This document shows, piece after piece, positions 8,928-18,090 of a DNA stretch of 64,000 nt. The DNA lies in contig NZ_WAJT01000001.1 in NCBI RefSeq assembly GCF_009650605.1, positions 1,240,001-1,304,000 on the forward strand. Direction: 5' to 3'. The notes beneath the pieces are model-generated. The model did not search any database and had not been told where the DNA came from. It was given only the letters and a program-made list of their open reading frames with translations. Position 1 is the first letter of the stretch. Every line of letters starts with the position of its first letter. This stretch comes from Labrenzia sp. CE80 (GTDB lineage Bacteria; Pseudomonadota; Alphaproteobacteria; Rhizobiales; Stappiaceae). The translations under genes and the position numbers were made by a program.

Positions 8928-9808
8928 GTGCGCTGCCGGGGGTCGACTATGTCGCGCAACCCGTCTCCCAGAAGATTGAAAGTGAACACCGCGAACATCA
9001 GGGCAAAACCGGGGAAAAAGGCCAACCACCATTCGCCTGATACGATGAAGTTTGCGCCCTCGGCGACCATGATGCCCCACTCCGCGGTCGGCGGGCGGAC
9101 GCCCATGCCGATGAAGCTGAGACCGGCCGCGTTCAAGATGGCCCAGCCCAGGTTGAGTGAGACCTGAACCATCATCGGCGGCAGTGCGTTCGGATAGATA
9201 TGAAGGGCAAGGACGCGAAGGTCGGAATTGCCGGACAGCTTTGCCGCGAGCGCAAAGCCGGAATCGCGCCGGATGTTCACTTCTGCCCGGACGAGGCGGG
9301 CGTAGAAGGGAATGTTGATGACTGCCGTGGCGTAGACGATGTTTTCCACCGTGTTGCCGAGCGCTGCGACGATGCCCATGGCCAGCACGAACAGAGGAAA
9401 GGCCATGATCGTGTCAAACAGGCGGTTGAGAACAGCATCGAGCCAGCCGCCCCAATAGCCGGCAATAGCTCCCAGAACCGAGCCGATGACGAAAGACAGG
9501 GCGACGGCGGCGATCGAAATCGCCAGATCCAGCCGCGTTGCCACGATGACCCGGCTGAAGACATCCCGGCCGAGGTTGTCGGTGCCGAAGAGATGGTCCC
9601 AAGAGGGTGGCTGAAGCGCCCGCGATGCGTTTGAGGCGAGCGGATCATAGGCAACGAGCGAAGGACCGAAGAGTGCCGCCACGATGAGCACCAGGAACAT
9701 CGCGAAGGCGAGTAGGGTGACCGGATTGGACCGAAGCACATAGACCATATGCGCCAGTGGGCCGTCCGTGTGTGTTTGTGGGCAAAGGTTTTGGGCGCTG
9801 TCGGTCAT
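8924..9808 (-). CDS. Peptide/opine-type ABC transporter permease (DppC-like)
   Basis: Inner-membrane permease of 294 residues. It has an N-terminal OppC_N segment (LRSNPVTLLAFAMFLVLIV), then a periplasmic stretch with FGTDNLGRDVFSRVI, then five or so membrane helices and a C-terminal GDGLRDIVDPR. All of these are hallmarks of DppC/OppC. Its start overlaps the DppB-like gene by 4 nt and its stop overlaps the ATPase gene by 4 nt, so the set is translationally coupled. Confidence 0.92.
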   Translation of the reverse strand: MTDSAQNLCPQTHTDGPLAHMVYVLRSNPVTLLAFAMFLVLIVAALFGPSLVAYDPLASNASRALQPPSWDHLFGTDNLGRDVFSRVIVATRLDLAISIAAVALSFVIGSVLGAIAGYWGGWLDAVLNRLFDTIMAFPLFVLAMGIVAALGNTVENIVYATAVINIPFYARLVRAEVNIRRDSGFALAAKLSGNSDLRVLALHIYPNALPPMMVQVSLNLGWAILNAAGLSFIGMGVRPPTAEWGIMVAEGANFIVSGEWWLAFFPGFALMFAVFTFNLLGDGLRDIVDPRQRT

Positions 9809-10833
9809 TTGGTTTGAAATCCGATGCGCGGGTCGATCATCGTGTAGGTGAGATCGATGACAAGGTTGAGCGCCACGAACAGCAAGGCCATGGCAAGAAC
9901 AAAGCCCTGAACGGCGGCATAGTCGGAGACGACCAGCGCCTCGACCGCGTAGGAACCGATGCCTGGCCAGGCGAAGACCTTTTCAACCAGGACGTTGGCG
10001 CCAAGTGTGAAGGAGAAAACCATTCCGAGCGTGGTCACGACGGGCAAGAGAGCGTTTCGGAAGGCATAGGTGGACAGCACCTTTTCTTCCGTCAGGCCGG
10101 CGGCCCGCGCTGTGCGAACATAGTCGGAAGAGAGCGCGCTGAGCATGGCGGCGCGGGTCATTCGGGCCAGCGGGGCGAGGGTGAAAAGTGCAAGCGTGAT
10201 TGCGGGAAGGACCAGCTGCTTGAGAGCACCTGTCCAGGTTTCCCAATCGCCGGCGATGGCCGCATCAATCAGATAGAACCCGGTCACCTGATCTGGCTCG
10301 ATGTAGATGAAATCGAGCCGGCCAAGCGGTGAGGGCGCTATTCCGAGCAGATAGTAGAAGACGTAGATCAGCACGACACCGGTGAAAAAGGTGGGCAGGG
10401 ACACGCCCGCGGTGACTAGAACGCGGCACAGATGGTCGACGGCCGATCCTGGGCGGGTGGCCGCGAGAACCCCCAGCGGAATGGCAATCGAACAGGACAG
10501 GACGAGTGAGATCAGTGTCAGTTCGAGCGACGCGGGAAGCCGGGTTGCCAGGTCCGATGCAACGGATTGTCCGGTTGAGATGGACTGGCCCAGATCGCCG
10601 GACGCCAGGTCCGTCAGATAGATCCAGAACTGTGCGGGCAGGGATTTGTCCAGTCCGAGGGCACTGCGGACTTCGGCAATTGATGCCTCATCCGCAGCCG
10701 CGCCTGCAAAATAGACTGCCGGGTCGCCTGGCAGTGCCCGGGTCAGGATGAAACTGACCACGATGACCCCGAAGATGACAGGTATGGCCTGGGCGATCCT
10801 GAGCCCGATGGTCAAAAAGCGATCCGGCAGCAT
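9805..10833 (-). CDS. Peptide/opine-type ABC transporter permease (DppB-like)
   Basis: Inner-membrane permease of 342 residues with the DppB features: an N-terminal helix (AIPVIFGVIVVSFILTRALPGDPAVYF), the loop GLDKSLPAQFWIYL, and the C-terminal VEKVFAWPGIGSYAVEAL and DLTYTMIDPRI. It starts 3 nt after the binding-protein stop codon. It pairs with the DppC-like permease. Confidence 0.92.
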   Translation of the reverse strand: MLPDRFLTIGLRIAQAIPVIFGVIVVSFILTRALPGDPAVYFAGAAADEASIAEVRSALGLDKSLPAQFWIYLTDLASGDLGQSISTGQSVASDLATRLPASLELTLISLVLSCSIAIPLGVLAATRPGSAVDHLCRVLVTAGVSLPTFFTGVVLIYVFYYLLGIAPSPLGRLDFIYIEPDQVTGFYLIDAAIAGDWETWTGALKQLVLPAITLALFTLAPLARMTRAAMLSALSSDYVRTARAAGLTEEKVLSTYAFRNALLPVVTTLGMVFSFTLGANVLVEKVFAWPGIGSYAVEALVVSDYAAVQGFVLAMALLFVALNLVIDLTYTMIDPRIGFQTK

Positions 10834-10836
10834 GTC

Positions 10837-12459
10837 CTATGCCTTTTTTAGGCCGCGGATGTCGAGCTGGCGGTGGAACCAGTACTCGTAGCCCGACACG
10901 TCATGGGTGCCGACGTTGAGAGCGGGTTGCCACAGGGCAATACGAGGCACTTCATCCCAGACGATTTCGATCATGCGCTTGATCTTCGGGGCATATTCCG
11001 GGTCTTCCACGGACATGTGCAGGGTCTCTGCGGTCAGAGCCTCAATTTCCTCGTTGCGGTAGTTTGAGGAATTGAACAGGTGACCTTCCAGATACGCCCA
11101 GAAGAAGTAGTAGCACGGGTAGTTCAGCCAACCGCCGAAGGTCTCGAGATGAAGCGGCAACCGCTTTTCGACGAGAGACGCCGTGCGCCAATTCGCGCCG
11201 GGAACCTTTTCGATGGTTGCGGTGATGCCGATCTTGGCAAGGTTTTCCTGAATGAGCAGCGCAGTCGGCTCCATCCAGTCGGCCTGGCTCAGCGAGATCG
11301 ACAAAGGAACTTCGAAGCCGTCGCCGTAGCCTGCTTCTTCCAGAAGCACCTTGGCCTTTTCGAGATCCGTCGAATAAGGGAACTTCTGAGGCCAGGAAAT
11401 GTCGGTCGGTGTGGCGTTTTCGCCGCCCCACATGGGGGCACCTCTACCATAGGCTGCGGTCTGGAAAACCTCATCATATGGGACGGCGAAGGCGATAGCC
11501 TGGCGGACGCGCTTGTCCTTGAAGGGTTCGAACGCGAGGTTTGGGCACAGGCAGTAGATGGAGTTCTCAATTGGCGTGGTCGCGACGGTGATGCCGTCAA
11601 GATCGGACAATTCCTTCGCGTCCTTGTTGGGCATGTTGAAGGACATGTTCACATCCCCGCGCTCCAGAAGGGCACGGCGGGTGGCCGGGCTCGGAACCTC
11701 CCGCAGGACCACGCGCTTGACTGCCGGCAAAGGACCTGAGGTCCAGTCGTCGTTGCGCTCATAAACAAGCTGCTCACCGGGTTTCCAGGTGGCAACCTTG
11801 AAGGCACCGGAACCAGCCGGCGTCTTGTGCAGATATTCCATCGCCCAAGGGTCTTCCTCGGTCGCATTCGCAAGGGCAACCTTGGAGTTGATGATCATCG
11901 GAACTGGGACCGCGAGATCAGGCAGTGTCAGCTTGGACTTGCGCAGAAGGTTGATCTTGAAGGTCAGGTCGTCAATGGCTTCAAACTGTTCCGGCTTTTC
12001 AAGGGAGCCAGCTTTCATCTGGACCGTCGGGAAACCTCCGACGCTGACAGCGCGGTCAAAGGACCACTTCACGTCGGCGGCGGTGATCGGCGATCCATCC
12101 TGAAATTTGCCTTCCGGGCGCAGCTTGAACACGATCGCCATGCCATCGTCCGCAAATTCCCAGCTCTCGGCAACTTCCGGCTCGATCACGGAATAATCGT
12201 AAGACAGGCTGCCGTCCGCGAGCGTCTTGGTGCCAAAGCTGACGAGCCGGTCATAGACATTGACCGCAACCTGATAGCTGGGGCGGTTGGTTCCCGTGCG
12301 ATGGATGTCCAGGCTGTTGATCGTCTGGCCGGTGACGGCCACGACGACGTCGCCGCTTGCCGCAGAGGCGGGAAGAACCTTCAGGAATGGTAAGACAGAT
12401 GCTCCAAGAGCCGTTGCACCAGCTCCCTTCAAGAAACTGCGTCGGGAAGTGTCGTTCAT
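10837..12459 (-). CDS. Peptide/opine-type ABC transporter substrate-binding protein, Tat-exported
   Basis: Periplasmic SBP_bac_5 protein of 540 residues with a twin-arginine signal at its N-terminus (SRRSFLKGAGATALG). I chose the start at 12459 because GAGGA lies 8 nt upstream; an earlier ATG at 12474 would place the Shine-Dalgarno inside the gene. It heads the operon with two permeases, the fused ATPase, allophanate hydrolase and 2OG oxygenase. The family binds peptides, opines, glutathione and many other compounds; given the hydrolase, the cargo may be a ureido or amide compound (inference). A LysR gene is divergent. Confidence 0.9.
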   Translation of the reverse strand: MNDTSRRSFLKGAGATALGASVLPFLKVLPASAASGDVVVAVTGQTINSLDIHRTGTNRPSYQVAVNVYDRLVSFGTKTLADGSLSYDYSVIEPEVAESWEFADDGMAIVFKLRPEGKFQDGSPITAADVKWSFDRAVSVGGFPTVQMKAGSLEKPEQFEAIDDLTFKINLLRKSKLTLPDLAVPVPMIINSKVALANATEEDPWAMEYLHKTPAGSGAFKVATWKPGEQLVYERNDDWTSGPLPAVKRVVLREVPSPATRRALLERGDVNMSFNMPNKDAKELSDLDGITVATTPIENSIYCLCPNLAFEPFKDKRVRQAIAFAVPYDEVFQTAAYGRGAPMWGGENATPTDISWPQKFPYSTDLEKAKVLLEEAGYGDGFEVPLSISLSQADWMEPTALLIQENLAKIGITATIEKVPGANWRTASLVEKRLPLHLETFGGWLNYPCYYFFWAYLEGHLFNSSNYRNEEIEALTAETLHMSVEDPEYAPKIKRMIEIVWDEVPRIALWQPALNVGTHDVSGYEYWFHRQLDIRGLKKA

Positions 12460-12519
12460 CGCGTCGGTCCTCATATTGATGAAGGAAGCCCTGCTTCCGA
12501 TCTGTTGAAGCAACGATGC

Positions 12520-12554
12520 GCAGAATTAGTGCGTACTTCTATTGCTAATTTTGC
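12520..12554. promoter_or_regulatory. Probable LysR operator between the divergent genes
   Basis: Inverted repeat GCAGAATTAG (12520-12529) and CTAATTTTGC (12545-12554), 9 of 10 positions complementary, with a 15-nt spacer. It lies in the 141-nt space between the LysR gene and the binding-protein operon. This is the size and position expected for a LysR-type recognition site. Confidence 0.6.
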
Positions 12555-12600
12555 AGCTTTGCGCTTCTTTAAATGCAGCGCTATCCATAAGGTTCTGAAA

Positions 12601-13494
12601 ATGAAGCATCTTCAGACACTGCTGCTGATCGAAGCCGTCGCTCAGGCGGGCTCTATTCGAAAAGCTGCTGAAGACATGAACATTACCTCTTCCGCCTTGA
12701 ACCGGCGGATCCAGGGGTTCGAGGCAGAGTTTGGCGCCCCGATTTTTGAACGCCTTCCGCGTGGTGTACGGCTTAATCCGGCTGGGGAACTGCTGATCCA
12801 GCACATTCGGACGCAATCGTCTGATCTGGAACGGGTGAGGGCACAGGTTGCCGACCTTTCCGGCATCCGTCGGGGGCGCGTCTCGATTTCCTGCTCACAG
12901 GCCATTCAGCCGTATTTCATGCCGAGCAAGATCGCCGAGTACCGGCGTGAGCATCCGGGTGTCACCTTTTCGGTCAATGTACGCGACAGGGATGCGGCGG
13001 AGATGGAGCTTCGCAGCTACAATAGCGATCTTGCGCTTGTGTTCGAGCCGCGTCATCTGGCCGAATTCGATGTGATCATGTCGATCACCCAGCCGGTCTA
13101 TGCGGTGATGGAGCGGAACCACCCGTTGGCTGCGAAGGATGAATTGCGGCTCAGAGACTGTTTGGCGTATCCGCATGTGGTGCCGCCGCCAGCAATCGGC
13201 ATTCGTTACCTTCTTGACCTAGCCGTTGGCCGCATGTCCCAGAAACTAGCGCCGACGATCGAGGCAGAATCCTTTGAGTTCATGCGCCATTACGTCCAGA
13301 ATGACCAGGCCATCGGCTTTCAGTTTCCCATCGGCCTGAATATCGGCCAAGACGACCGGCTTGCTTTCAAGCCTTTGTCCGTGCGCGATATTTCGCCGGG
13401 CAACCTGTCTCTGCTGCAAATGAAGGGTCGTACGCTGCCGGTGGCCTCGGCACGGTTCGCCAATCAGCTGGCGCTCGCCCTCGCGGACCTGTAG
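12601..13494 (+). CDS. LysR-family transcriptional regulator
   Basis: A DNA-binding regulator of 297 residues with an N-terminal winged HTH (about 1-60; AGSIRKAAEDMNITSSALNR recognition region) and a C-terminal LysR substrate domain (about 90-290). The frame is open 32 codons further upstream, but the start at 12601 gives the standard LysR N-terminus (MKHLQTLLLIEAV) and leaves room for the operator. Divergent transcription from the peptide-type transporter/allophanate hydrolase operon suggests that it controls that operon. Confidence 0.87.
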   Translation: MKHLQTLLLIEAVAQAGSIRKAAEDMNITSSALNRRIQGFEAEFGAPIFERLPRGVRLNPAGELLIQHIRTQSSDLERVRAQVADLSGIRRGRVSISCSQAIQPYFMPSKIAEYRREHPGVTFSVNVRDRDAAEMELRSYNSDLALVFEPRHLAEFDVIMSITQPVYAVMERNHPLAAKDELRLRDCLAYPHVVPPPAIGIRYLLDLAVGRMSQKLAPTIEAESFEFMRHYVQNDQAIGFQFPIGLNIGQDDRLAFKPLSVRDISPGNLSLLQMKGRTLPVASARFANQLALALADL

Positions 13495-13513
13495 CGCCTA
13501 CTAACCACAGTAA

Positions 13514-14131
13514 TTAGTTGTAATTGTTCAGGATTCTGGCAGCTGCATTGCGGGCGTGATCAGCAATATTCGGGTCGCGGGTGATCAAGGCTGCGACAAT
13601 GGCCCCATCGATCAGCAGCGCCATTTCATGGGTCAGGCCTTCTGCGTCTTCCGGTCGTGCCTCACGCGCCAACTCGCGGATCTTGTCGAGAACGACCGTC
13701 TTGTGCCGAAGCGCAATTGCGCGCATGCGGTCGTCATCCTTGTCGTGTTCGGCAACCGCGTTGATGAAGGGGCAGCCGTAAAAATGCTCTTCGGCAAACC
13801 ACTTCTTCAGGACATCGAACAGGTGAACGAGTTTGTCAGCCGGGCAACCGGGCAGGGCATCGACTTCGGCCACGAACCATTTGCGCCAGGTTTCGCCCTC
13901 GCGTTCCAGCACGGCTTCGACAAGGCCTTCCTTGGAGCCGAAGGCCTTATAGAGGGTCGTTTTGGCTGTGCTGGCGGCCGCGATGACCGCATCGACGCCA
14001 GTTGCGTTGATGCCTTGCTTGCAAAACAAGTCAGATGCAGCGAGCAGAAGCCGTTCGCGGGCGGCCCCGCGTCCTGATGCAGGGTTGGAAGTTGCAATTG
14101 CATTTGGCGCGTCGTTTTCGGCGAGAGACAC
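13514..14131 (-). CDS. TetR/AcrR-family transcriptional regulator
   Basis: A regulator of about 205 residues with an N-terminal TetR HTH (ARERLLLAASDLFCKQGINATGVDAVIAAASTAKTTLYKAF) and an all-helical ligand domain containing FYGCPFINAVAEH. The GTG at 14131 has AAGG 8 nt upstream and gives the usual length; an ATG at 14188 would add 19 atypical residues. It converges with the LysR gene and diverges from the cyanase operon 290 nt away, but that operon has a sigma-54 promoter, so the regulator's target is unclear. Confidence 0.82.
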   Translation of the reverse strand: MSLAENDAPNAIATSNPASGRGAARERLLLAASDLFCKQGINATGVDAVIAAASTAKTTLYKAFGSKEGLVEAVLEREGETWRKWFVAEVDALPGCPADKLVHLFDVLKKWFAEEHFYGCPFINAVAEHDKDDDRMRAIALRHKTVVLDKIRELAREARPEDAEGLTHEMALLIDGAIVAALITRDPNIADHARNAAARILNNYN

Positions 14132-14367
14132 TTTAAAAGCCTTTTTCAGAATACCGACCGATCTGTTTCTTTTGACTAACGGACACACGCACGCATTTCA
14201 ATCAGGGAATGGGCAATGTTTCGGTGAACTTCAGGTACACCGGGCGCGGAAATAGGCGCTTTACCGGTGCGGACGGTCGCTAATTGTGCAGTGCGCTTTC
14301 AGCTGCAATCTCGACTTCTTCTTCAAACATTCAGCAATAACAATAGGTAAGGGCGTTTGGTGCACTT

Positions 14368-14383
14368 TGGCACGGTCTCTGCT
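14368..14383 (+). promoter_or_regulatory. Sigma-54 (-24/-12) promoter of the cyanase-cluster operon
   Basis: TGGCACG-GTCT-CTGCT has an exact -24 element, a one-base difference at -12 (CTGC for TTGC) and correct GG/GC spacing. It lies about 40 nt upstream of the first gene start, giving a short leader. It suggests nitrogen-limitation control of the operon. Confidence 0.7.
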
Positions 14384-14424
14384 TATGGGAAACAGAACGG
14401 TATGTTTTCTATTTGGAGCGGTTC

Positions 14425-15258
14425 ATGGCTGGCGGTGCTCATATTCAGACGATCGGTGTCTCGCATACCTACAAGGGTGGAGGGGCAAAAGTCCTCGGAC
14501 AGATAGATCTGGAAATCCGCCCTGGCGAGGCTCTGGCGTTGATTGGCCGCTCTGGTTGCGGCAAATCCACCTTGCTGCACATTTTGTCCGGTCTGGCTGT
14601 GCCGTCTGTCGGCAAAGTCCTGGTGGATGGCGGGCTTATCACTGAGCCGTCGCCGAGCCGGATCATGATGTTCCAGGCGCCCAGCCTTTATCCATGGATG
14701 AGCGTTGAACAGAACGTCGGACTTGGCTTGCGTTTCAACGGCAAGATGAAGGAGGCCGGCCACCGCATTCCTGAGGTTTTGGAGCTGGTTGAACTCGGCG
14801 ACTACGCCAAACGCAACGTTCAGGATCTTTCCGGCGGGCAACAGCAACGGGTTGCCCTTGCGCGATCATTGGCCTTGAAACCCGACGTTCTGCTTCTCGA
14901 TGAGCCCCTGTCGGCCCTCGACGCTTTTACCCGTCATGCCCTTCAAAGAGACATTCGCCGGATCTGCAAGGATCTTGGCATCACGCTCGTGCTTGTCACC
15001 CATGACATCAATGAGGCCGTGATGATGGCGGATCGCGCGCTGGTGCTGAAGGCCGACCCGGGCGACATCGATGCCGAGATCGCGATACCGATACCTGGCG
15101 ACCGACTACCCTCCATGCCGGAATTTTCCGATGTGCGCCGCCAGCTTGTGGCGGCCTATGAGGCTGCGGCCGGTCTGACCATGGCTGAAGCGCAAGATTT
15201 CATTTCAGACAAGAGCTTGAACGTACCAGCGCCAGTTGAACGACTGGCAGCCAATTGA
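14425..15258 (+). CDS. ABC transporter ATP-binding protein, nitrate/cyanate/sulfonate type
   Basis: Cytoplasmic ATPase of 277 residues with Walker A GRSGCGKS, signature LSGGQQQR, Walker B VLLLDEP and switch His in VTHD. It resembles the SsuB/TauB/NrtD group. A TTG at 14413 is in frame, but the ATG at 14425 is preceded by GGAG at 6 nt spacing. It is the first gene of the operon, followed by binding protein and permease. Confidence 0.88.
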   Translation: MAGGAHIQTIGVSHTYKGGGAKVLGQIDLEIRPGEALALIGRSGCGKSTLLHILSGLAVPSVGKVLVDGGLITEPSPSRIMMFQAPSLYPWMSVEQNVGLGLRFNGKMKEAGHRIPEVLELVELGDYAKRNVQDLSGGQQQRVALARSLALKPDVLLLDEPLSALDAFTRHALQRDIRRICKDLGITLVLVTHDINEAVMMADRALVLKADPGDIDAEIAIPIPGDRLPSMPEFSDVRRQLVAAYEAAAGLTMAEAQDFISDKSLNVPAPVERLAAN

Positions 15259-15289
15259 CCCCTATTTCAGACCGCAAAGGCATCAAATC

Positions 15290-16576
15290 ATGAGCAAGAC
15301 CGACAGCACCTACCTCGACAGCTTGAAAACTGAGGAATTTGACTGGGCCATGCAGAAATGGGCCGGCGAAGCCTATGCGGGTGACTATTCCCGTCGCGAA
15401 ATGCTGAACATGTTCGCCAAGGGCGGTCTGTTCGCGTCGCTGTCGGGGCTTCTTTCGTCACTGCCGCAGATGTCCTACGCCCAGGATGATGAAGTGGTGC
15501 GCATTGGCTATCTGCCCATCACCGATGCCACCGCCTTGCTCGTGGCGCACGCGAAGGGCTTCTTTGCAGACGAGGGACTGGACGCTGAACGGCCGACCTT
15601 GATCCGCGGCTGGTCACCGCTGATCGAGGGCTTTGTGTCCAACAAGTTCAACGTGGTGCACTTCCTCAATCCGATCCCGATCTGGATGCGCTACAACAAC
15701 GACTTCCCGGTCAAGATCATGGCCTGGGCGCATACCAACGGGTCCGGCCTTGTCGTCGGCAAACACACCGACATAACTGACTTTTCCCAGCTTGGCGGCA
15801 AGCAGGTGGCTGTGCCGTTCTGGTATTCGATGCACAACATCGTGCTTCAGTATGCGTTGAGAGCCTCCGGCGTCACTCCGGTGATCAAGGGACCGGGAGA
15901 GCCGCTGGCGGAAAACGAGTGCAACCTTCAGGTCATGGCGCCGCCGGAAATGCCGGCGTCGCTCGCAGCCCGGAAGCTCGACGCCTACATCGTCGCCGAA
16001 CCGTTCAATGCCCTGGGTGAGATGAAGGCCGGCGCACGGATGCTGCGCTTTACCGGTGATATCTGGAAAAACCATCCGTGCTGTGTGCTCTGCATGCATG
16101 AAGAAGCAACGAAGGCCCGGCCCGAGTGGACCCAGAAAGTGGTCAACGCCGTGGTCCGGGGTGCCATCTATGCTTCGACCAACAAGGCGGAAGTTGCCGA
16201 GATCATCTCCAAGAACGGCGAAGGCTACCTGCCGGCGCCAGGTCCGGTGGTCAAGCGCGCAATGACCGAATACGACCTGCCGACCTATCGCGAAAGCGGG
16301 GCGGTTCAGCACGTTGACGAGTGGGGCAATGGCCGGATCGATTTCCAGCCCTGGCCTTATCCATCAGCCACCAAGCTGACCGTCGAGCAGATGAAGCAGA
16401 CGGTTGTCGGCGGCGACAAGAACTTCCTGGCAGATCTCGATCCCTCGTTCGTTGCCGACGATCTGGTGGACCGGAGTTTCGTCAAGGCTTCCCTCGAAAA
16501 ATATCCTGAGTGGAAGAACGACCCGTCAGTCAATCCGGAGGATCCGTTCAACCGTGAGGAGGTTCTGTCGCTGTGA
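15290..16576 (+). CDS. ABC transporter substrate-binding protein, NrtA/CmpA/CynA-like
   Basis: A protein of 428 residues with an NMT1/NrtA-like fold (VRIGYLPITDATALLVAHAKGFF). A twin-arginine motif (YSRREMLNMFAKGG) lies unusually far in, at about residues 33-46, after a charged leader containing WAMQKWAGEAY. NrtA/CmpA-type proteins often have such an internal RR signal. The family carries nitrate, bicarbonate and cyanate, so cyanate is a reasonable guess given the cyanase at the end of this operon; an organosulfur precursor is the alternative. The start at 15290 was chosen because the upstream extension overlaps the ATPase gene. Confidence 0.85.
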   Translation: MSKTDSTYLDSLKTEEFDWAMQKWAGEAYAGDYSRREMLNMFAKGGLFASLSGLLSSLPQMSYAQDDEVVRIGYLPITDATALLVAHAKGFFADEGLDAERPTLIRGWSPLIEGFVSNKFNVVHFLNPIPIWMRYNNDFPVKIMAWAHTNGSGLVVGKHTDITDFSQLGGKQVAVPFWYSMHNIVLQYALRASGVTPVIKGPGEPLAENECNLQVMAPPEMPASLAARKLDAYIVAEPFNALGEMKAGARMLRFTGDIWKNHPCCVLCMHEEATKARPEWTQKVVNAVVRGAIYASTNKAEVAEIISKNGEGYLPAPGPVVKRAMTEYDLPTYRESGAVQHVDEWGNGRIDFQPWPYPSATKLTVEQMKQTVVGGDKNFLADLDPSFVADDLVDRSFVKASLEKYPEWKNDPSVNPEDPFNREEVLSL

Positions 16577-17433
16577 GCGAGACGAGCCACGCCCTGAACC
16601 AGGAGGCGGGTTTCACACCCGCTTCCAGAGCGGCTAGCGGCAAACCCTTGGTGTCGGACGGCATGAAGAATGCGCTGGAGAGCCTCGGCTATTCGCTCGC
16701 CGGTCTCGCCTTGCTCCTCGCCGTCTGGTGGGTTGGAGGCCGTATGGTTGAGGCGTCGGACGACCTCTACGCCTTCGCCGATTTCGCACCGGCCCCAACC
16801 CTCGAGCGCCTTTCGGAGATGGTCCGCACAGGAGAGGCCGTTCAGATCACGATTCCCAGTCTGATCAGGGTTGCTTCCGGTTTGTTCTGGGCCATCGCGA
16901 TTGGGGTGCCGGTCGGCATTCTGGTCGGGGCGATCACCGGATTCCGCAAGCTCACCAATGTCCCGTTTCAGTTCTTGAGAATGATCTCGCCGCTGTCGTG
17001 GATGCCGATTGCCGTCATGGCCTTTGCCACGTGGGAAGGTGCAATTGTCTTCCTGATTACGGTTGCCGCCATCTGGCCGGTGCTTTTTTCAACAGCTTCC
17101 GGACTGAGGCGCATCGAACCGTCCTGGTTCAAGGTTGCGCGTAATCTTGGCGCACGTCCCTGGCACCTGCTGTTTGTCATCATCTTGCCGGCGATCTCGC
17201 AGGACATCCTGTCAGGTATTCGTCTGGCACTCGGTGTGGCCTGGATCATTCTCGTTCCAGCCGAGTACCTCGGGGTCACATCTGGCCTCGGCTACGCCAT
17301 CAACGACGCCCGCGACACGCTCGAATACGACCGGCTCGCGGCCACCGTCGTGATCATCGGGGTGATCGGTTTCAGCCTCGATTCCCTGTTGCAGCTGGCC
17401 ATCGCAAAGCTCAGCTGGTTGCGATCATCCTGA
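16573..17433 (+). CDS. ABC transporter permease, SsuC/NrtB-like
   Basis: Inner-membrane permease of 286 residues with five to six membrane helices and the EAA-type loop (GARPWHLLFVIILPAISQDILSGIRLALG). The GTG start overlaps the binding-protein stop by 4 nt (GTGA), so the two are translationally coupled. It completes a three-component importer with the two genes before it. Confidence 0.9.
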   Translation: MSETSHALNQEAGFTPASRAASGKPLVSDGMKNALESLGYSLAGLALLLAVWWVGGRMVEASDDLYAFADFAPAPTLERLSEMVRTGEAVQITIPSLIRVASGLFWAIAIGVPVGILVGAITGFRKLTNVPFQFLRMISPLSWMPIAVMAFATWEGAIVFLITVAAIWPVLFSTASGLRRIEPSWFKVARNLGARPWHLLFVIILPAISQDILSGIRLALGVAWIILVPAEYLGVTSGLGYAINDARDTLEYDRLAATVVIIGVIGFSLDSLLQLAIAKLSWLRSS

Positions 17434-17470
17434 TTTCATTTTGCCCAAGGAAACCAAGAAGGAGAAATAG

Positions 17471-18007
17471 ATGTCCGAACCCGCAACAGCCCTGACCGGG
17501 TGTTTGGCGCCGATCGACAAGGGTGGTCTCGAAGCCCTGATCGAGAATGGCAAGAAAGACCCGAAAGCGGTCAAGACCCTGAAGTGCAAGACCGTCGCCG
17601 AGGGGCGCTTTCGCCATGCCAACTATATCCGCGATCTAGAGCCCTATATCGTCGACGAGCCGCCGGGTCTCCTGGGTGACGACACAGCGCCAAACCCTTC
17701 GGAAGCGTCTCTGGCCGCTCTCGGTTCCTGCATTGCCGTCGGCCTGCACGCCAATGCCGTTCACCGGGGCATCACGATCAATTCGCTCGAGGTTGAGCTC
17801 GAAGGTGATCTCAACATCACCGCCGTCTGGGGAACTGGCGACGTCAGCGAGAAGCCTGTCGGTTTCACGGACGTGAGGATCAATGTCCACATGGACGCCG
17901 ACGCGCCCCAGGAGGTCATCGAGGAGCTGGTCGCCCATGTGTGTCAGTGGTCACCGGTGTTCAATACCTTCTCGCGGCCCGTGACCATGGTTGCGGCTTC
18001 CGCTTGA
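17471..18007 (+). CDS. OsmC-family protein
   Basis: Cytoplasmic protein of 178 residues. The OsmC core includes PSEASLAALGSCIAVGLHANAVHRGI, with one Cys at the conserved first peroxidatic position, and later HVCQWSPVFNTFSRP, where the second Cys occurs. OsmC/Ohr proteins reduce peroxides or act on thiol/persulfide-type substrates. Encoded between a transporter and a sulfurtransferase, it may handle a reactive sulfur species released during turnover of the imported compound (inference). Confidence 0.88.
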   Translation: MSEPATALTGCLAPIDKGGLEALIENGKKDPKAVKTLKCKTVAEGRFRHANYIRDLEPYIVDEPPGLLGDDTAPNPSEASLAALGSCIAVGLHANAVHRGITINSLEVELEGDLNITAVWGTGDVSEKPVGFTDVRINVHMDADAPQEVIEELVAHVCQWSPVFNTFSRPVTMVAASA

Positions 18008-18013
18008 TCAAAC

Positions 18014-18046
18014 GGTCCGCCCGGCCTGTTCAAAGCCGGGCGGACC
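18014..18046 (+). other. Strong intercistronic hairpin
   Basis: Perfect 12-bp inverted repeat (GGTCCGCCCGGC and its complement, 9-nt loop) just after the OsmC gene, without a U-run. It may attenuate or stabilise the mRNA, splitting output between the transporter/OsmC part and the downstream enzymes. Confidence 0.6.
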
Positions 18047-18090
18047 TTCCCGACAGCAAACCCGAATCCGGGGAACGAGGAGGCGTGAAG

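Noticed and set aside
14359..14364. GGTGCA as an NtrC half-site
   Set aside because: A single half-site overlapping the promoter with no partner; too weak to call.
14425..17433. A plain alkanesulfonate or taurine transporter in the cyanase operon
   Set aside because: No sulfonate monooxygenase or taurine dioxygenase is encoded nearby, and the internal RR signal of the binding protein is closer to NrtA/CmpA-type proteins.
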